From assembly GCA_028829895.1 (NCBI GenBank), contig CM054181.1, forward strand, positions 28,666,357-28,730,356: a stretch of 64,000 nucleotides of DNA, read 5' to 3'. The notes under the pieces are model-generated. The model was not told the origin of the DNA and made no database searches. It saw only the letters and a program-made list of their open reading frames with translations. Of the stretch, positions 22,978-33,542 are shown one piece after another; the stretch's first letter is position 1, and each line of letters opens with the position of its first letter. Origin of the DNA: Sinotaia quadrata. Lineage: Eukaryota; Mollusca; Gastropoda; Architaenioglossa; Viviparidae. The position numbers and the translations under genes were made by a program.

Positions 22978-25900
22978 TCAAGCACGACTCATATAATCTG
23001 CGCCAACATTCAAAGACCCTTTGATGTAATGAATATTTGCGTCATACTGTGTCAGAAACAAAGACCAGCGCATTAAACGGCTGTTCGTAAATTGCGCCTG
23101 TCCGAGAAAGGCCAACGGCTGGTGATCGCACTCAATGACAAAGGTTTTTCCGTACAAATAGTTTTCGAACTTTTTTATAGCCCAAACTATTGCAAGACAT
23201 TCCTTTTCACTGGTGGAATATTTCTGTTCAGTAGTTGTGAGTTTACGGCTTGCATATGCAACTGGGTGTTTGGTGTCATTGTGTTCTTGTAATAACACTG
23301 CTCCTAATCCTGTGTTGCTAGCATCAGTCCTTAACAAGAATGGTTTTGTCAGATCTGGCAGTTTAACAACTAAATCTGAAGTCAGTCTAGATTTCAGTGT
23401 GTCAAAAGCGTTTTGGCATGCATCAGTCCACACTACTTTTGTAGGCATATTCTTACGTGTCAAGTCAGTCAGAGGACATGCAATGGCACTAAAATCTGGT
23501 ACGAATTTTCTGTAGTAGTTAGCAAGACCAAGAAAACTTCTAACTTGTGTTTTTGTTAGCGGTTGTGAAGTGTCCTTAAGTTGTGCTATCTTAGCTTCAC
23601 TTGGCGACATAGTTCCATGACTCAACTTGTGTCCCAAGAAGTCTAAGGAGAATTGTGCTATTTCACACTTCGTAGGGCGGGCAGTGAGGTTGGCTTGCTT
23701 TAATCTGGCTAGCACATCTCGTAAGAGTGTTAAGTGCTCCTCCCATGTCTGGGTGCCTAGAATTAAATCATCCATGAAGTTCTCAACTCCACGTCCGTAC
23801 AGTGGTTCTAACAATGACCGCATCATTTTAGAAAAAATGCTTGGAGCGTTTGAAACTCCGAAAGGCATAACTTTCCATGTGTAGTTTCCTACTGGTGTAG
23901 TGAAAGCTAGTATGTGTCGATCAGTGTCCTTGACCTTGATTTGCCAAAAACCGCGTGACAAATCTATTTTGGTATAGTAATGAGCGTTAGCTAGCTTAGT
24001 GAAGATGAGATCCGGATCAGGAAGAGGTTCGGCACAAAACTCTGTCACTTGATTGAGTTTGCGGTAGTCTACGCAAAAACGGAACGAGTTATCACGTTTT
24101 TTAATCAACACGATGGGTGATCCGTAGGCACTGTCAGTCTTCTCTATGACCCCTAGATCTAGCATAGTCTTAATCTCACGTCTAACGTCATCTATCTTAG
24201 CGTGTGGCAACGGATACGGCTTCAAACGTATCGGTTTGTTGTCAGTCAGCTTCAGTGAAAATTCTATTAAGTCTGTCAACCCTGGTTTGTCTGTCAGAGT
24301 AGATGAGAACTCATTAAGCAATTCATTCACTTCTTTTTTCTGTCTTTCTGTCAAGGCTTCATTTACCCTAACGTCTTTGACAGTTTCGTCCGTCTGTAGA
24401 GGACAGTTTGGTAAAGTACCAGTGACGCAATCAGTATCCCCCTCGTCTTCTGTAACTATCGTCGCTACGACAAAATCAGCTTGAGTGGTTTGATCCTCAC
24501 GGCTTATGTACTTTTTGAGTAGGTTAACATGAAAGATTTTCTCTCTCTTTCCTGTCTGCACCTTATAGTTCAGTCCCCCTAGCTTGGCGGTAACTACAAA
24601 GGGCCCCTTCCATTTCATCTGAAGTTTGTTATGTGCTTCAGGAAGCAACAGTAACACTTTGTCATTAACTTCAAATTCTCTAGGTTTGGTGTGCTTATTG
24701 TAATATTCTGCCTGTCTAGACTGAGCTATCGTCAAGTTTTCCCGTGCTATCTTGCCTATAGTTTCAAGACGGTTTCTTAAGTCAGTGACGTATGTATAAG
24801 TTGTCTTAACTTCGTCATCTGTCTTTTCATCAGTCCAAAGTGCCTTCAAAATCATCATCGGTCCGCGTACAGTACGTCCGTAAAGTAGCTCAAATGGTGA
24901 AAACCCGGTGGAAGATTGTGGCACCTCCCTATATGCAAATAGTAGGGCAGGGATGTATCTGTCCCAGTCTTTCGGTTTATCTGTGGCGAGCTTTTTAAGT
25001 GCTGTTTTTAATGTCCCATTGTATTTTTCAATCAGACCATTTGCCTGGGGGTGGTATGGTGTGCAAGTAAGATGTTTGATGGAAAGTAAACGATTTACTT
25101 CCTTCATTACGTTGCCTATGAATTGACTCCCCTGATCTGTCAAAATTTCCGTAGGAATTCCAACACGACTCCAAAGACCGAAAAGGGCTTCGGCGACAGT
25201 TTCAGTATCAATATTTTTCAATGGTACTGCGTCGGCGAATCTTGTTGCGTAATCAATAGTGGTCAGCACGTATCGATTACCTCTCGTTGATGTGGGTATT
25301 ATAGGCCCAATCAAATCCAATGCTACGCGCTTGTAGGGTTCACTGATCAGTTCAGGCTCTCCTAACGGTGCGGGTCTGATTGAATTTTTAGACTGTGTTC
25401 TCTGGCATGTGTCGCAACTTAACACGAATCTACGGATATCGGCAGTGATGTCCGGCCAATAAAACTCACTTGTAATACGACTAGTTGTTTTTTGTACACC
25501 CATGTGTGCACCAAAAAGACTCTCATGACCTAATCGTAATACGTCATTTCGTTTGGTTTGTGGAACGACTAATTGTTTCCGAAATTCGTCTCCCACTTTC
25601 GAATAGCGGTACAATAAACCCTTTTTCAGAATAATGCACGCTTTCTTATTCGAATCGTCAGTGTTGACGTCACTAACAAGTACAGCTTGTCTGCGTAACT
25701 TGTCTAGTGTTTCGTCCTCAGCTTGTAATATTTTAATCTCGCTAACTGTTGCTTTATCTACGGCTGGTGCGGCAGACATCGGTGCAGTTACAGATTTGTC
25801 TTTACTACTCGCTGCTCTGGTTACAGCGTTAACCAGTGGTGGTTCAGTTGAAGTTTGTTTTTTGCACGGCAAAACATACTTGCAACCAAGGATCACGTCA

Positions 25901-27306
25901 TGCGGTGAGTTTTCCATAACTGCCGCTTTGACTGTTCCTTCTACAAAGTCTGAAACAATCGAGACTTCAGCTACTGGTAAAATGTCTTGTTCGCCGTTTG
26001 CAAAGGTGACAGAGATTGTCTCCCCTGTGTAGTCGGTACGGTTAACTAATGATGCATTTACAATAGCGTCTAGCTCACACCCTGTATCAAGCAAAGCGAT
26101 TGTATCGTGACCGTTTGCCTGTACTGGTGTTCGATTCGACTTTTCTGTTTTAGGTGTATGACTTTCTACTGCGTAAACTTTAGCTGTTTTCTTTTCAGGA
26201 CAAGTTCGTGAAAAATGGCCACTATCACCGCAAGTGTAACATGCAAGATTCTTTTTATCTTTCTGTTTGTCGGACTTGTTTTTAGTGTCGGGTTTAGATG
26301 TTTTATCATCACGCTCATTAGGTGCCTTCCCGTCATTTTTCTTATCCTTTCGAGTCTGCGGTTCGTTCGGTCGAGACTTGTTGTTCGCGTGTGCGTTCGA
26401 GAATTGAGAATGTGCGTCATCAAAGCGATCGGCGGCGTTGCCTATCTCCTCTAGCGTAGATTTTTCCCTTATTGCTAAGTGAATCAGTAGATCTGATTTG
26501 TACGACCCGAGAATGTGGTCCTTTATCATTTCATCCCTAAGACCTGCGTACGTCTGTGGAGTTTCGGCTAGATCTATCCATCTTTGGAACAAGTCAGCTA
26601 CGCGCCGTATGTACTGTGCGTGCGTCTCTGAACTGGCTTTAGTGGCCTGTTTAAACTTACGTCGGTATGTATCTGCTGTGAGTTTGTAACGTTTCAATAA
26701 TGCGGCCTTGACTGTGTCGTAATTATCTGACTCAGAATCGCTAAGCTTATTGAACTCGTTTTTCGCACTGCCCTGCAATAACCCCGATAAATTTATCGCC
26801 CAATGTTCCGCTGGAATGTTCGTTGCTCTGGCTAACTTTTCAAACGTTTTTAAATACGCGTCTATTTGATCTTTGTTCTCATCAAATGGGACCATATTTA
26901 TCTTTGGAATGATATTTTCAATTCTACTGTGATTATTTCCATCGCTAGAACGCGAATCACCACTGCTTCTGCGATCACGGTTTGGATTAGTAACTTCTAG
27001 TTTCTTTACTTCCCATTCTAACCGTTTTATTTCCGCGTCTGCCGCGATGCGTTTGGCTTCTGTATCCGCTGCGATACGTTTTGCTTCTGTGTCCGCTGCG
27101 ATGCGTTTAGCCTCGGTTTCAGCTAGTCTTTCAGCCTCTAACTTCTTAGCTTCGCGGGCAGCTAACCGTTCTTCCCTTTCTATCTCTTGTCTCTCCTTTT
27201 CCGCTTTCTCTAGCTCAGTTTTAATGTAGCTAGTCAGTTCGTCACCCTGATATCCTATCATGATACCGGTTTCTTTCAGGTCTTCGAGAACCTGTTTGCG
27301 ATCCAT
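22978..27306 (-). CDS. Gag-Pol polyprotein with order Gag-PR-INT-RT-RH
   Basis: One frame, 1442 residues, TGA stop. Residues 1-105 are highly charged and probably coiled coil, with a nine-residue motif TEAKRIAAD repeated three times at 64-90. The Gag core is at about 130-300, and a CX2CX4HX4C zinc knuckle (C356, C359, H364, C369) should bind RNA. Protease has DTG at 407-409 and a flap-like VILG at 471-474. Integrase follows, with zinc-finger residues H594, H601, C631 and C634, catalytic D664, D724 and E760 (DX59DX35E), and a GPY/F-type module (GPF 901-903). No chromodomain was seen. Reverse transcriptase comes next, about 985-1260, with D1115 and FMDD 1177-1180. RNase H is last, with D1328, E1369, D1394 and D1437, ending ADYMSRA. 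All catalytic residues are present. Canonical Ty3/gypsy Pol has integrase last, so the arrangement is permuted. Gag and Pol need no frameshift, so protein ratios would depend on processing. Confidence 0.97.
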   Translation of the reverse strand: MDRKQVLEDLKETGIMIGYQGDELTSYIKTELEKAEKERQEIEREERLAAREAKKLEAERLAETEAKRIAADTEAKRIAADTEAKRIAADAEIKRLEWEVKKLEVTNPNRDRRSSGDSRSSDGNNHSRIENIIPKINMVPFDENKDQIDAYLKTFEKLARATNIPAEHWAINLSGLLQGSAKNEFNKLSDSESDNYDTVKAALLKRYKLTADTYRRKFKQATKASSETHAQYIRRVADLFQRWIDLAETPQTYAGLRDEMIKDHILGSYKSDLLIHLAIREKSTLEEIGNAADRFDDAHSQFSNAHANNKSRPNEPQTRKDKKNDGKAPNERDDKTSKPDTKNKSDKQKDKKNLACYTCGDSGHFSRTCPEKKTAKVYAVESHTPKTEKSNRTPVQANGHDTIALLDTGCELDAIVNASLVNRTDYTGETISVTFANGEQDILPVAEVSIVSDFVEGTVKAAVMENSPHDVILGCKYVLPCKKQTSTEPPLVNAVTRAASSKDKSVTAPMSAAPAVDKATVSEIKILQAEDETLDKLRRQAVLVSDVNTDDSNKKACIILKKGLLYRYSKVGDEFRKQLVVPQTKRNDVLRLGHESLFGAHMGVQKTTSRITSEFYWPDITADIRRFVLSCDTCQRTQSKNSIRPAPLGEPELISEPYKRVALDLIGPIIPTSTRGNRYVLTTIDYATRFADAVPLKNIDTETVAEALFGLWSRVGIPTEILTDQGSQFIGNVMKEVNRLLSIKHLTCTPYHPQANGLIEKYNGTLKTALKKLATDKPKDWDRYIPALLFAYREVPQSSTGFSPFELLYGRTVRGPMMILKALWTDEKTDDEVKTTYTYVTDLRNRLETIGKIARENLTIAQSRQAEYYNKHTKPREFEVNDKVLLLLPEAHNKLQMKWKGPFVVTAKLGGLNYKVQTGKREKIFHVNLLKKYISREDQTTQADFVVATIVTEDEGDTDCVTGTLPNCPLQTDETVKDVRVNEALTERQKKEVNELLNEFSSTLTDKPGLTDLIEFSLKLTDNKPIRLKPYPLPHAKIDDVRREIKTMLDLGVIEKTDSAYGSPIVLIKKRDNSFRFCVDYRKLNQVTEFCAEPLPDPDLIFTKLANAHYYTKIDLSRGFWQIKVKDTDRHILAFTTPVGNYTWKVMPFGVSNAPSIFSKMMRSLLEPLYGRGVENFMDDLILGTQTWEEHLTLLRDVLARLKQANLTARPTKCEIAQFSLDFLGHKLSHGTMSPSEAKIAQLKDTSQPLTKTQVRSFLGLANYYRKFVPDFSAIACPLTDLTRKNMPTKVVWTDACQNAFDTLKSRLTSDLVVKLPDLTKPFLLRTDASNTGLGAVLLQEHNDTKHPVAYASRKLTTTEQKYSTSEKECLAIVWAIKKFENYLYGKTFVIECDHQPLAFLGQAQFTNSRLMRWSLFLTQYDANIHYIKGSLNVGADYMSRA
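27037..27117 (-). repeat. 27-bp in-frame triplication within gag
   Basis: Three tandem 27-bp units encode TEAKRIAAD three times (residues 64-90). They differ at a few third positions, so the triplication predates this insertion. Confidence 0.9.
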
Positions 27307-27906
27307 TTTACTGTCTTAGCGCGCTGGCTACAATAAAAATGTCTCCCGTGAATTGTGTGTTTTAACCGTCGGCGATAACTCCGCTTATCCCGAAAATAAC
27401 TTTTAGGCTACAACCTTACAAAAATTATTTAATTTACTCAGAACACCTTCCGAAATAAATTACGCGTTAACTCTTTACACGTTTCACCTGCTTGTCACAG
27501 TGTCCGCTGTTCCAAGACTTCCGTAATGTCACGGCTCCTACCATACAACATTACACATTATATCTAGCACCCTAAATATAATAGTCCGAAGTCTGTTACT
27601 ACCGATAACTCTCCTAGCTGGCGGTATAACCTTCGACTCCTCACAATGAAGTACTCAGTAACACAATACTAAATAAATCATTCAATAGCTAACATGACAT
27701 ATTTAACTACGCTTAAATATATCAACATTAACTAACATGCACGCTACTCTGCAAAAGAATACATGCACATGTCACAACAAAAGCAAAGAAAATCAGTGAT
27801 ACAAAAATCAAAAGAACAATTGGCAATTCTGTTCGTTCGTTCGTTTCTAGGTTATGATGCGCCCTATGTATGAAAAATGTTACAATTTACAATTTAATAC
27901 ATATCA
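27307..27906 (-). other. Retrotransposon 5' leader
   Basis: About 600 bases between the primer-binding site and the Gag start, with no long frame. It would hold packaging and translation signals, but none can be identified from sequence alone. Confidence 0.7.
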
Positions 27907-27924
27907 ATCCCGCGACGACCCCCA
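27907..27924 (-). other. Primer-binding-site candidate
   Basis: Two bases inside the 5' LTR, the element strand reads TGGGGGTCGTCGCGGGAT. The TGG start and position fit a tRNA 3'-end complement. It resembles the tRNA-Pro type site but with shifted bases, so the primer tRNA is not assigned. Confidence 0.7.
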
Positions 27925-27926
27925 CT

Positions 27927-29473
27927 TGTTACGTTTCCAGTATTTATTTAAAGACCCTGCTTAGAATAATTAAAAGACTTTAAATATAATTAATTCTTCC
28001 TCTCATATTCTACGCAGACTGGTTGCTCAATTTATTATCTGACTAATTAAAAGTGCGTCTTGTAGTTCAGACGACAAATTTACAGACTAATAAACTGCGA
28101 ACTTTTAGCTAGATTTGAAAACAGTTAAGTCCCTCTAAATTAATATGCACTCGTCATCAATCTTTCTGCTCATCCGCCCCCATTCAAATCTAAGAATTAA
28201 TCTAATTGGTCTATTGTGCATAGAAATCAACTACTAAGAGGTATTAACAAAGAAAATAAGATTTAATAAAGTTTAACAAATTAACAATAAATCGAATGCA
28301 ACGCGAATAGTCTTCACTCTGTCTTTACGCGCCTATGCCTGATTTTTGTCAATCTAAATTGCCAGAAAAGTGTTCCTTTGAGATCTGTACACTTGATTTT
28401 GCACTTAGCTCTATTCTTGTATCCTTGGTCTCAACACTCAGTCATGCTGATTCGTTCCCTCAGTCCCCCTTTAACGACACACGTGGTGCATAAGGAATGA
28501 TGTCCCTTTGTTAGTGGCTAGGAACTGGAATTTTTGCAGCATGGCCCTCAGAGTGGATTTCGACACGCTTATACCAATAAGCTAATGCAGGTGAGGCATG
28601 GGTGAACATGAACCATGAGCCGACCTGTGGATGCAACGTGTTTGGATATAATTCTCAACCTAACAGGTCCCACTTAGGCATGGCTCAATTAAATGCGCTG
28701 AACAAGGAGTTTCGACTTCGCGTCGCTTACAATTAGATTTTAGAAAAAATATAATCGTCTCACATGTGTTCCATTTAACAGTCATGACGTATGAAGCAAT
28801 AAAATAGATACAACGTTAAATTAATGTTCATACAAGGGGTAATTCAAGCCGACAGAGCGCTTCACAATTTACAATTTAAATTACACGCAATAATTGAATT
28901 ACATGAAGAATTCATATCGAGCGCAGCATTCTGGCTCTTAGTGAATTAAAACAATATAAATTAAAGTACAGAAATGGAAAAATGGTTACAATAAATTTAT
29001 ATTCCGTAACATATAGGTTTTCAGCTATTTCTCTGAACCATGCTCAAGTGTATATGGAAATCATATAATACATAGCACAAATACATACTTAAACAATACA
29101 TAGGCAAATACTATTAAATAAAATGATACCTTTGAGAGAAGTCGAAGGGTACCTTGATTCTCTATGGCGCCGGCTGCCTCTCACGACCCGAGTAAGCTGA
29201 TGGAATTAGCTAAAATGTGCTCGAAGTGAGGGAGCGGAAGCGTGTGGGTACATATATAGAAAGGTATATTGCGTATCACGTGACTGTTCGCAAAGCATGT
29301 GGTTGGTTCGAGAACTGGACAATGGTCCTAAAGTTACATAACATCTTGACCTGTTCTAGAAGCACCTAGAAAAAGGAAGCTTGGAACAAAGGGCCAAGGG
29401 TTTCAAATATTCGAATTTGAAGTAAACAAGGCAAGTGGGTCACGAAGTCGGACAATTTTATCAGACTGTGACA
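27927..29473 (-). repeat. 5' LTR of the retrotransposon
   Basis: Same length and apparently same sequence as 21208-22754, offset by 6719. In element orientation this copy would drive transcription. A TATA-like TATATATG lies on the minus strand at 29251-29258, about 215 bases into the LTR. Confidence 0.97.
29251..29258 (-). promoter_or_regulatory. TATA-like motif in the 5' LTR
   Basis: Element-strand TATATATG followed by a G/C-richer stretch. This is a plausible U3 promoter element, assigned only from motif and position. Confidence 0.3.
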
Positions 29474-29478
29474 CATAG
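29474..29478. repeat. Target-site duplication, right copy (CATAG)
   Basis: It matches 21203-21207 and directly follows the right LTR end (TGTGACA). Confidence 0.93.
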
Positions 29479-29715
29479 CACAAGACCAGACAATATGTGA
29501 GCAGACATCGTGTGAACCAAACAACACAAGACCAGACAATACGTGAGCAGACATCGTGTGAACCAAACAACACAAGACCAGACAATATGTGAGCAGACAT
29601 CGTGTGAACCAAACATAACACAAAACCAGACAATATGTAAGGAGACATCGTGTAAACCAAACATAGCATACAACCAGACAATAAGCAAGTTGACATTGTA
29701 TGAAACAGACATTGC
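29476..29715. repeat. 46-bp minisatellite hosting the insertion
   Basis: 'caagaccagacaatatgtga' and 'gcagacatcgtgtgaaccaa' alternate about five times. Joining the left flank (caaacatag) to this array restores a normal unit phase (aaacatagca...ccagacaat), which shows that the element landed inside the array. Confidence 0.9.
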
Positions 29716-30029
29716 ACCAGGATTGTAAGGTTGGTCAAAAAATTTCCGACTCAGACAACGAAAATTTCGAAGCCTGACTCCAAGTGTAGTATATGGCATA
29801 AAATTTTATATACTGATAAAAAGTGATATAGAACTGAATGTATGAGTATGGTATAGGTGTAAATAAATGAAGAAGTGACTTTAATAGATTTCATTTAAAA
29901 ACTATTTTTCAATCTTAAAATAATAAATAATAATGCTTATCTAAATTGAATTGGTTCTTTAAAAGGATAGCTTCTAATAGGTCCGGCCTAATTGGTGCTT
30001 TCAAATCGGATTGGACGATTCTGAGGGTA

Positions 30030-30245
30030 GAAAACGAACATTCCACAGTGGCTTTGAGTCGGTGGTAGTTCTGTGACAGTCAAAACGAACATGCCACAGT
30101 GACTTTGAGTCGGTGGTAGTTCTGTGACAGTCAAAACGAACATTCCACAGTGGTTTTGAGTCGGTGGTAGTTCTGTGACAGTTAAACGAACATTCCACAG
30201 TGACTTTGAGTCGGTAAGTTCTGTGACAGTCAAAACGAACATCTT
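30030..30245. repeat. 51-bp minisatellite, 4 copies
   Basis: 'ccacagtgactttgagtcgg' starts at about 30043, 30094, 30145 and 30195, with 'agttctgtgacagtcaaaac' between. 51 is a multiple of three, so long minus frames arise. Confidence 0.93.
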
Positions 30246-30805
30246 AATAATCTCGGAGTAGCAGGGTTTTGCATTTTAGCGTTCAATTCACATTTCTCAA
30301 CCTTTCATTGTTATGTACAAAAATATTTTGAGTTTAGTTTAGTTTAGATATGGAATTTCTCTTTCTCAGAAATTTTCCACATTTAAACGCCGCCGTTCGA
30401 TCAATCCTGTATGTCAAGATTTTTTAACCTTCATCTCCATGGTTACTGTTGATAAAGATGATGAAGGTGACTGAATGCTGTCCTGTAGCAAACCGACTAT
30501 TGTCTCATCTTCCTCTTGTATACCTTTCATACGAACTCCTAATGTATATAGCAGGAGATTTTTTTGTTTTTAGCTCATTATTTCAATAACTCACACAGTA
30601 TTTTCTACTTCCATTGCTTAATATGTACTAAATTAATAATAAACATATACATTGAGATGTTATTTCAATTTTTTAAAAGATATTTTATCCTCTGCCTGAT
30701 TTTAACTTAGTCTCATGTCTCGTAACATTTGGAGTCGGGACATTTTTATTGACTCCGACCCCAAACTCCAATATTTCAACTTCGACTCCATAGTCCTGCA
30801 TAGCA
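30246..30805. other. Non-coding, no recognised gene
   Basis: AT-rich sequence with no convincing frame or domain. Confidence 0.55.
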
Positions 30806-31695
30806 CACAACGAGACATAGAACACAAAAAGACATAGTACACAAGACAGCACACAATCATATATGGCACACAAAGTGACATAGCACACAAAAAGACAGTA
30901 CACAATCAGACATAGCACAAACAACAAGACAACGTACACAAGACAGCATACAATCAGACATAGCACAAACAACAAGACAACGTACACAAGACAGCATACA
31001 ATCAGACATAGCACAAACAACAAGACAACGTACACAAGACAGCATACAATCAGACATAGCACAAACAACAAGACAACGTACACAAGACAGCATACAATCA
31101 GACATAGCACACAAAAAGACAGCACACAATCAGACATAGAACACAAAAAGACATAGTACACAAGACAGCACACAATCATATATGGCACACAAAGTGACAT
31201 AGCACACAAAAAGACAGTACACAATCAGACATAGTACAAACAACAAGACAACGTACACAAGACAGCATGCAATCAGACATAGCACAAACAACAAGACAAC
31301 GTACACAAGACAGCATACAATCAGACATAGCACAAACAACAAGACAACGTACACAAGACAGCATACAATCAGACATAGCACACAAAAAGACAGCACACAA
31401 TCAGACATAGCACACAATTAGACATAGTACATAACCAGACATAGCATAAAAACAGACACATCACACAACCAGACATAGTACACAACCAGACACAGCATAA
31501 AACCAGACACATCACACAACCAGACATAGTACACAACCAGACACAGCATAAAACCAGACACATCACACAACCAGACATGGCACACAACGAGACACAACAC
31601 ACAATCCGACATAGCACACAACCACACAGTACACAAGCAGACATAGCATAAAAACATAAAAGCAGACACAGTACACAACCTTGGATATTGGTGTG
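30806..31695. repeat. Nested minisatellite: 48-bp units within a 319-bp higher-order repeat
   Basis: A 48-bp unit (cagacatagcacaaacaaca then agacaacgtacac...) is repeated four times. It sits in a larger block starting 'gacatagaacacaaaaagac' at 30814 that recurs at 31133. A related block 'ccagacatagtacacaacc' fills about 31400-31690. The Cys/Val/Leu-rich minus frames that cross it are repeat-born, not membrane proteins. Confidence 0.92.
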
Positions 31696-32681
31696 TCAAT
31701 GTCCAAGTGACCTCTCCAGTTTCTCCCAGTGAGACGTGGATTCTTTGTAAATAAATTTATGAATGAATAGAGCCCACGCCTTCATTTATACTGGTTTCAT
31801 ATTCTTGCACTTTATCAGTGATGATTTCCCACCCCACCCCAATACACACAACCGAGGCCATTCATGCAGCCACTCTCCCTCAATTTCTGAACCTATAAAT
31901 CAGTCATCTAGAAGTATCCAAATTTAACGATTGGGATATGAGATTTCACTGACTTATAGAAGTATAGCTGTGCTAGAAAAGAAACTAGTTAAATTAAAAT
32001 CTCTCAACAACACTTCCCAACATTATGAACAGCCTTGATAGGAGTGTTGTGTCAATATGTGAAAATTCCCAAAATCACTTTAATTGATTACGAACGATCT
32101 AAATAGTGCATTAGTAGATTTATTGGAGAACATTTCAATCGTGACTTTAAAAGAAAAACAAACACTTTTGTGTGAAACGCCTTGACACCCTTTCCCCGCT
32201 GTAGTCCCAGCAATGGAAATGTCTTTACTAACAGATAAAGGAACGCGAACAGCCGGGTGGAAGGCGTCACATAACTTGTCAGTTGAAAATTGAGCGTAAA
32301 TATTTGGCGTAGCAATATTCTCTTTCTGTCCTCCTCTCGGGAATTTCTTTCAGAGAAAATCAATGAGGCATGGTCGGTCAACGCTCTCTCCTTGAACCGG
32401 GATTCATTGACGACAAGCCGTTAGCCTTGATTTAGTTAACATCTTCTGCTAATGCGATCGCCAGTGTGGACTGAAAACGAACAGCACGTCGGCTAACAGT
32501 CATGCCAAAGATATCAGTTCACTTCCGCATAAATGCTGAATGACCGGGAAGACTTTCTGAACAGAATGACGATTTATAATATTATATGAACAATTGTAAG
32601 AAATGAGACACTAAAGTCAAACAAATTACTGAACTTCATTAACGGGGTGACTGAAATGACAAAGATTGAATGGGCTATCTG

Positions 32682-32684
<3 letters not shown>
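31696..32684. other. Non-coding, no recognised gene
   Basis: Unique-looking sequence. A 97-codon minus frame at 32088-32381 has no recognisable domain or splice context. Confidence 0.5.
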
Positions 32685-32769
<85 letters not shown>

Positions 32770-33120
32770 GAATACACACAGAGAGAGAAAGCGAATTGAA
32801 TACAGAAAGATAGAAGTGAACTGAATACGTGGTTTGAGAGGGGGGAGAGGCAGACAGATGGATAGAGGTGGATGAGAATTTAATACTGTTAGAGAGAAAG
32901 TTGGACTAATCTCTAGAGAGGGAGAAAGAGAGAAAGAGAGAAAGACAATAGGACAAATATATATATATATAGAGAGAGAGAATGAGAGAAAGATAATGGA
33001 AAAAGTGCATCTATGAGAGAGAAGTGAATTGAATACACTTGGGGGGAGGGGATGGGATTTGAAAGTGAATTAAATATTAGAGAGAGAGAGCGAGAGAAAA
33101 GTGAATTGAATACTTTTAGT
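32685..33120. repeat. (GA)n microsatellite and GA-rich flank
   Basis: About 80 bp of pure GA (32685-32766) followed by about 350 bp of interrupted 'gagagaga' and 'gtgaattgaatac' motifs. Confidence 0.95.
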
Positions 33121-33542
33121 GTGGAGAGAAAAAATTAGAGAGTCATACAATATCTAAAATATTACCATGGCAATAAACTTTTATTTAAAACTTGGTGGAT
33201 CTGTCATAATCCTGTTCCTTTAAAAGATGTATTTACTTCAGTGTAAAAATATTAAGTGTTGGATTTGTAGGGATCTTACAGATTGATGAAAAATGTAGGT
33301 CTTATTTTTGCTAGTGGGGATAATTCACATGGGAGATAATTCAGATATTTGTTTATGAATACATATTAACACCAGGGCAGAAAGTTTTCCATCAACACGT
33401 TTGTGCGGCCTCCTTCGCAATCGTTACTGAAACGACGACATGATAGATCTCCTAACATCATAGTCGACAACAACAAAATCAGTTCAATCCAGCAGGTCTA
33501 CTGGACCAGTTCAATCCGGAGTCTACTAATCCCTGCAATGCA
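33121..33542. other. Non-coding, no recognised gene
   Basis: Unique-looking sequence between two microsatellites, with no recognisable frame. Confidence 0.5.

Larger units (their letters stand above)
21208..29473 (-). mobile_element. Complete Gmr1-like Ty3/gypsy LTR retrotransposon, 8266 bp
   Basis: Two direct 1547-bp LTRs (21208-22754 and 27927-29473), each bounded TG...CA, enclose 5172 bp. In the element's own direction (minus) come a primer-binding-site candidate next to the 5' LTR, a leader of about 620 bases, one 1442-codon Gag-Pol frame, a 223-base tail that ends in a purine-rich tract, and the 3' LTR. CATAG is duplicated at both ends. The LTRs show no difference by eye and the frame is unbroken, so the insertion is young and may be active. 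The pol order, with integrase before reverse transcriptase, is that of the Gmr1-like group. No env-like frame is present. The neighbouring minisatellite continues across the insertion point. Confidence 0.97.

Noticed and set aside
22978..27306. Plus-strand frames inside the retrotransposon
   Set aside because: Shadows of the Gag-Pol frame; none carries a domain, and the minus frame has every expected motif.
22978..27306. Ty1/copia element, judged by domain order alone
   Set aside because: Protease, reverse transcriptase, RNase H and the GPY/F-bearing integrase read as Ty3/gypsy, and the 5-bp duplication and LTR style also fit the Gmr1-like explanation.
21208..29473. Infectious retrovirus with env
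   Set aside because: Only 223 bases separate the RNase H end from the 3' LTR and no third frame or membrane protein exists.
30685..31699. Long minus frames resembling Cys-rich membrane proteins
   Set aside because: Generated by 48-bp units within the higher-order repeat; overlapping frames encode rotated versions of the same repeat.
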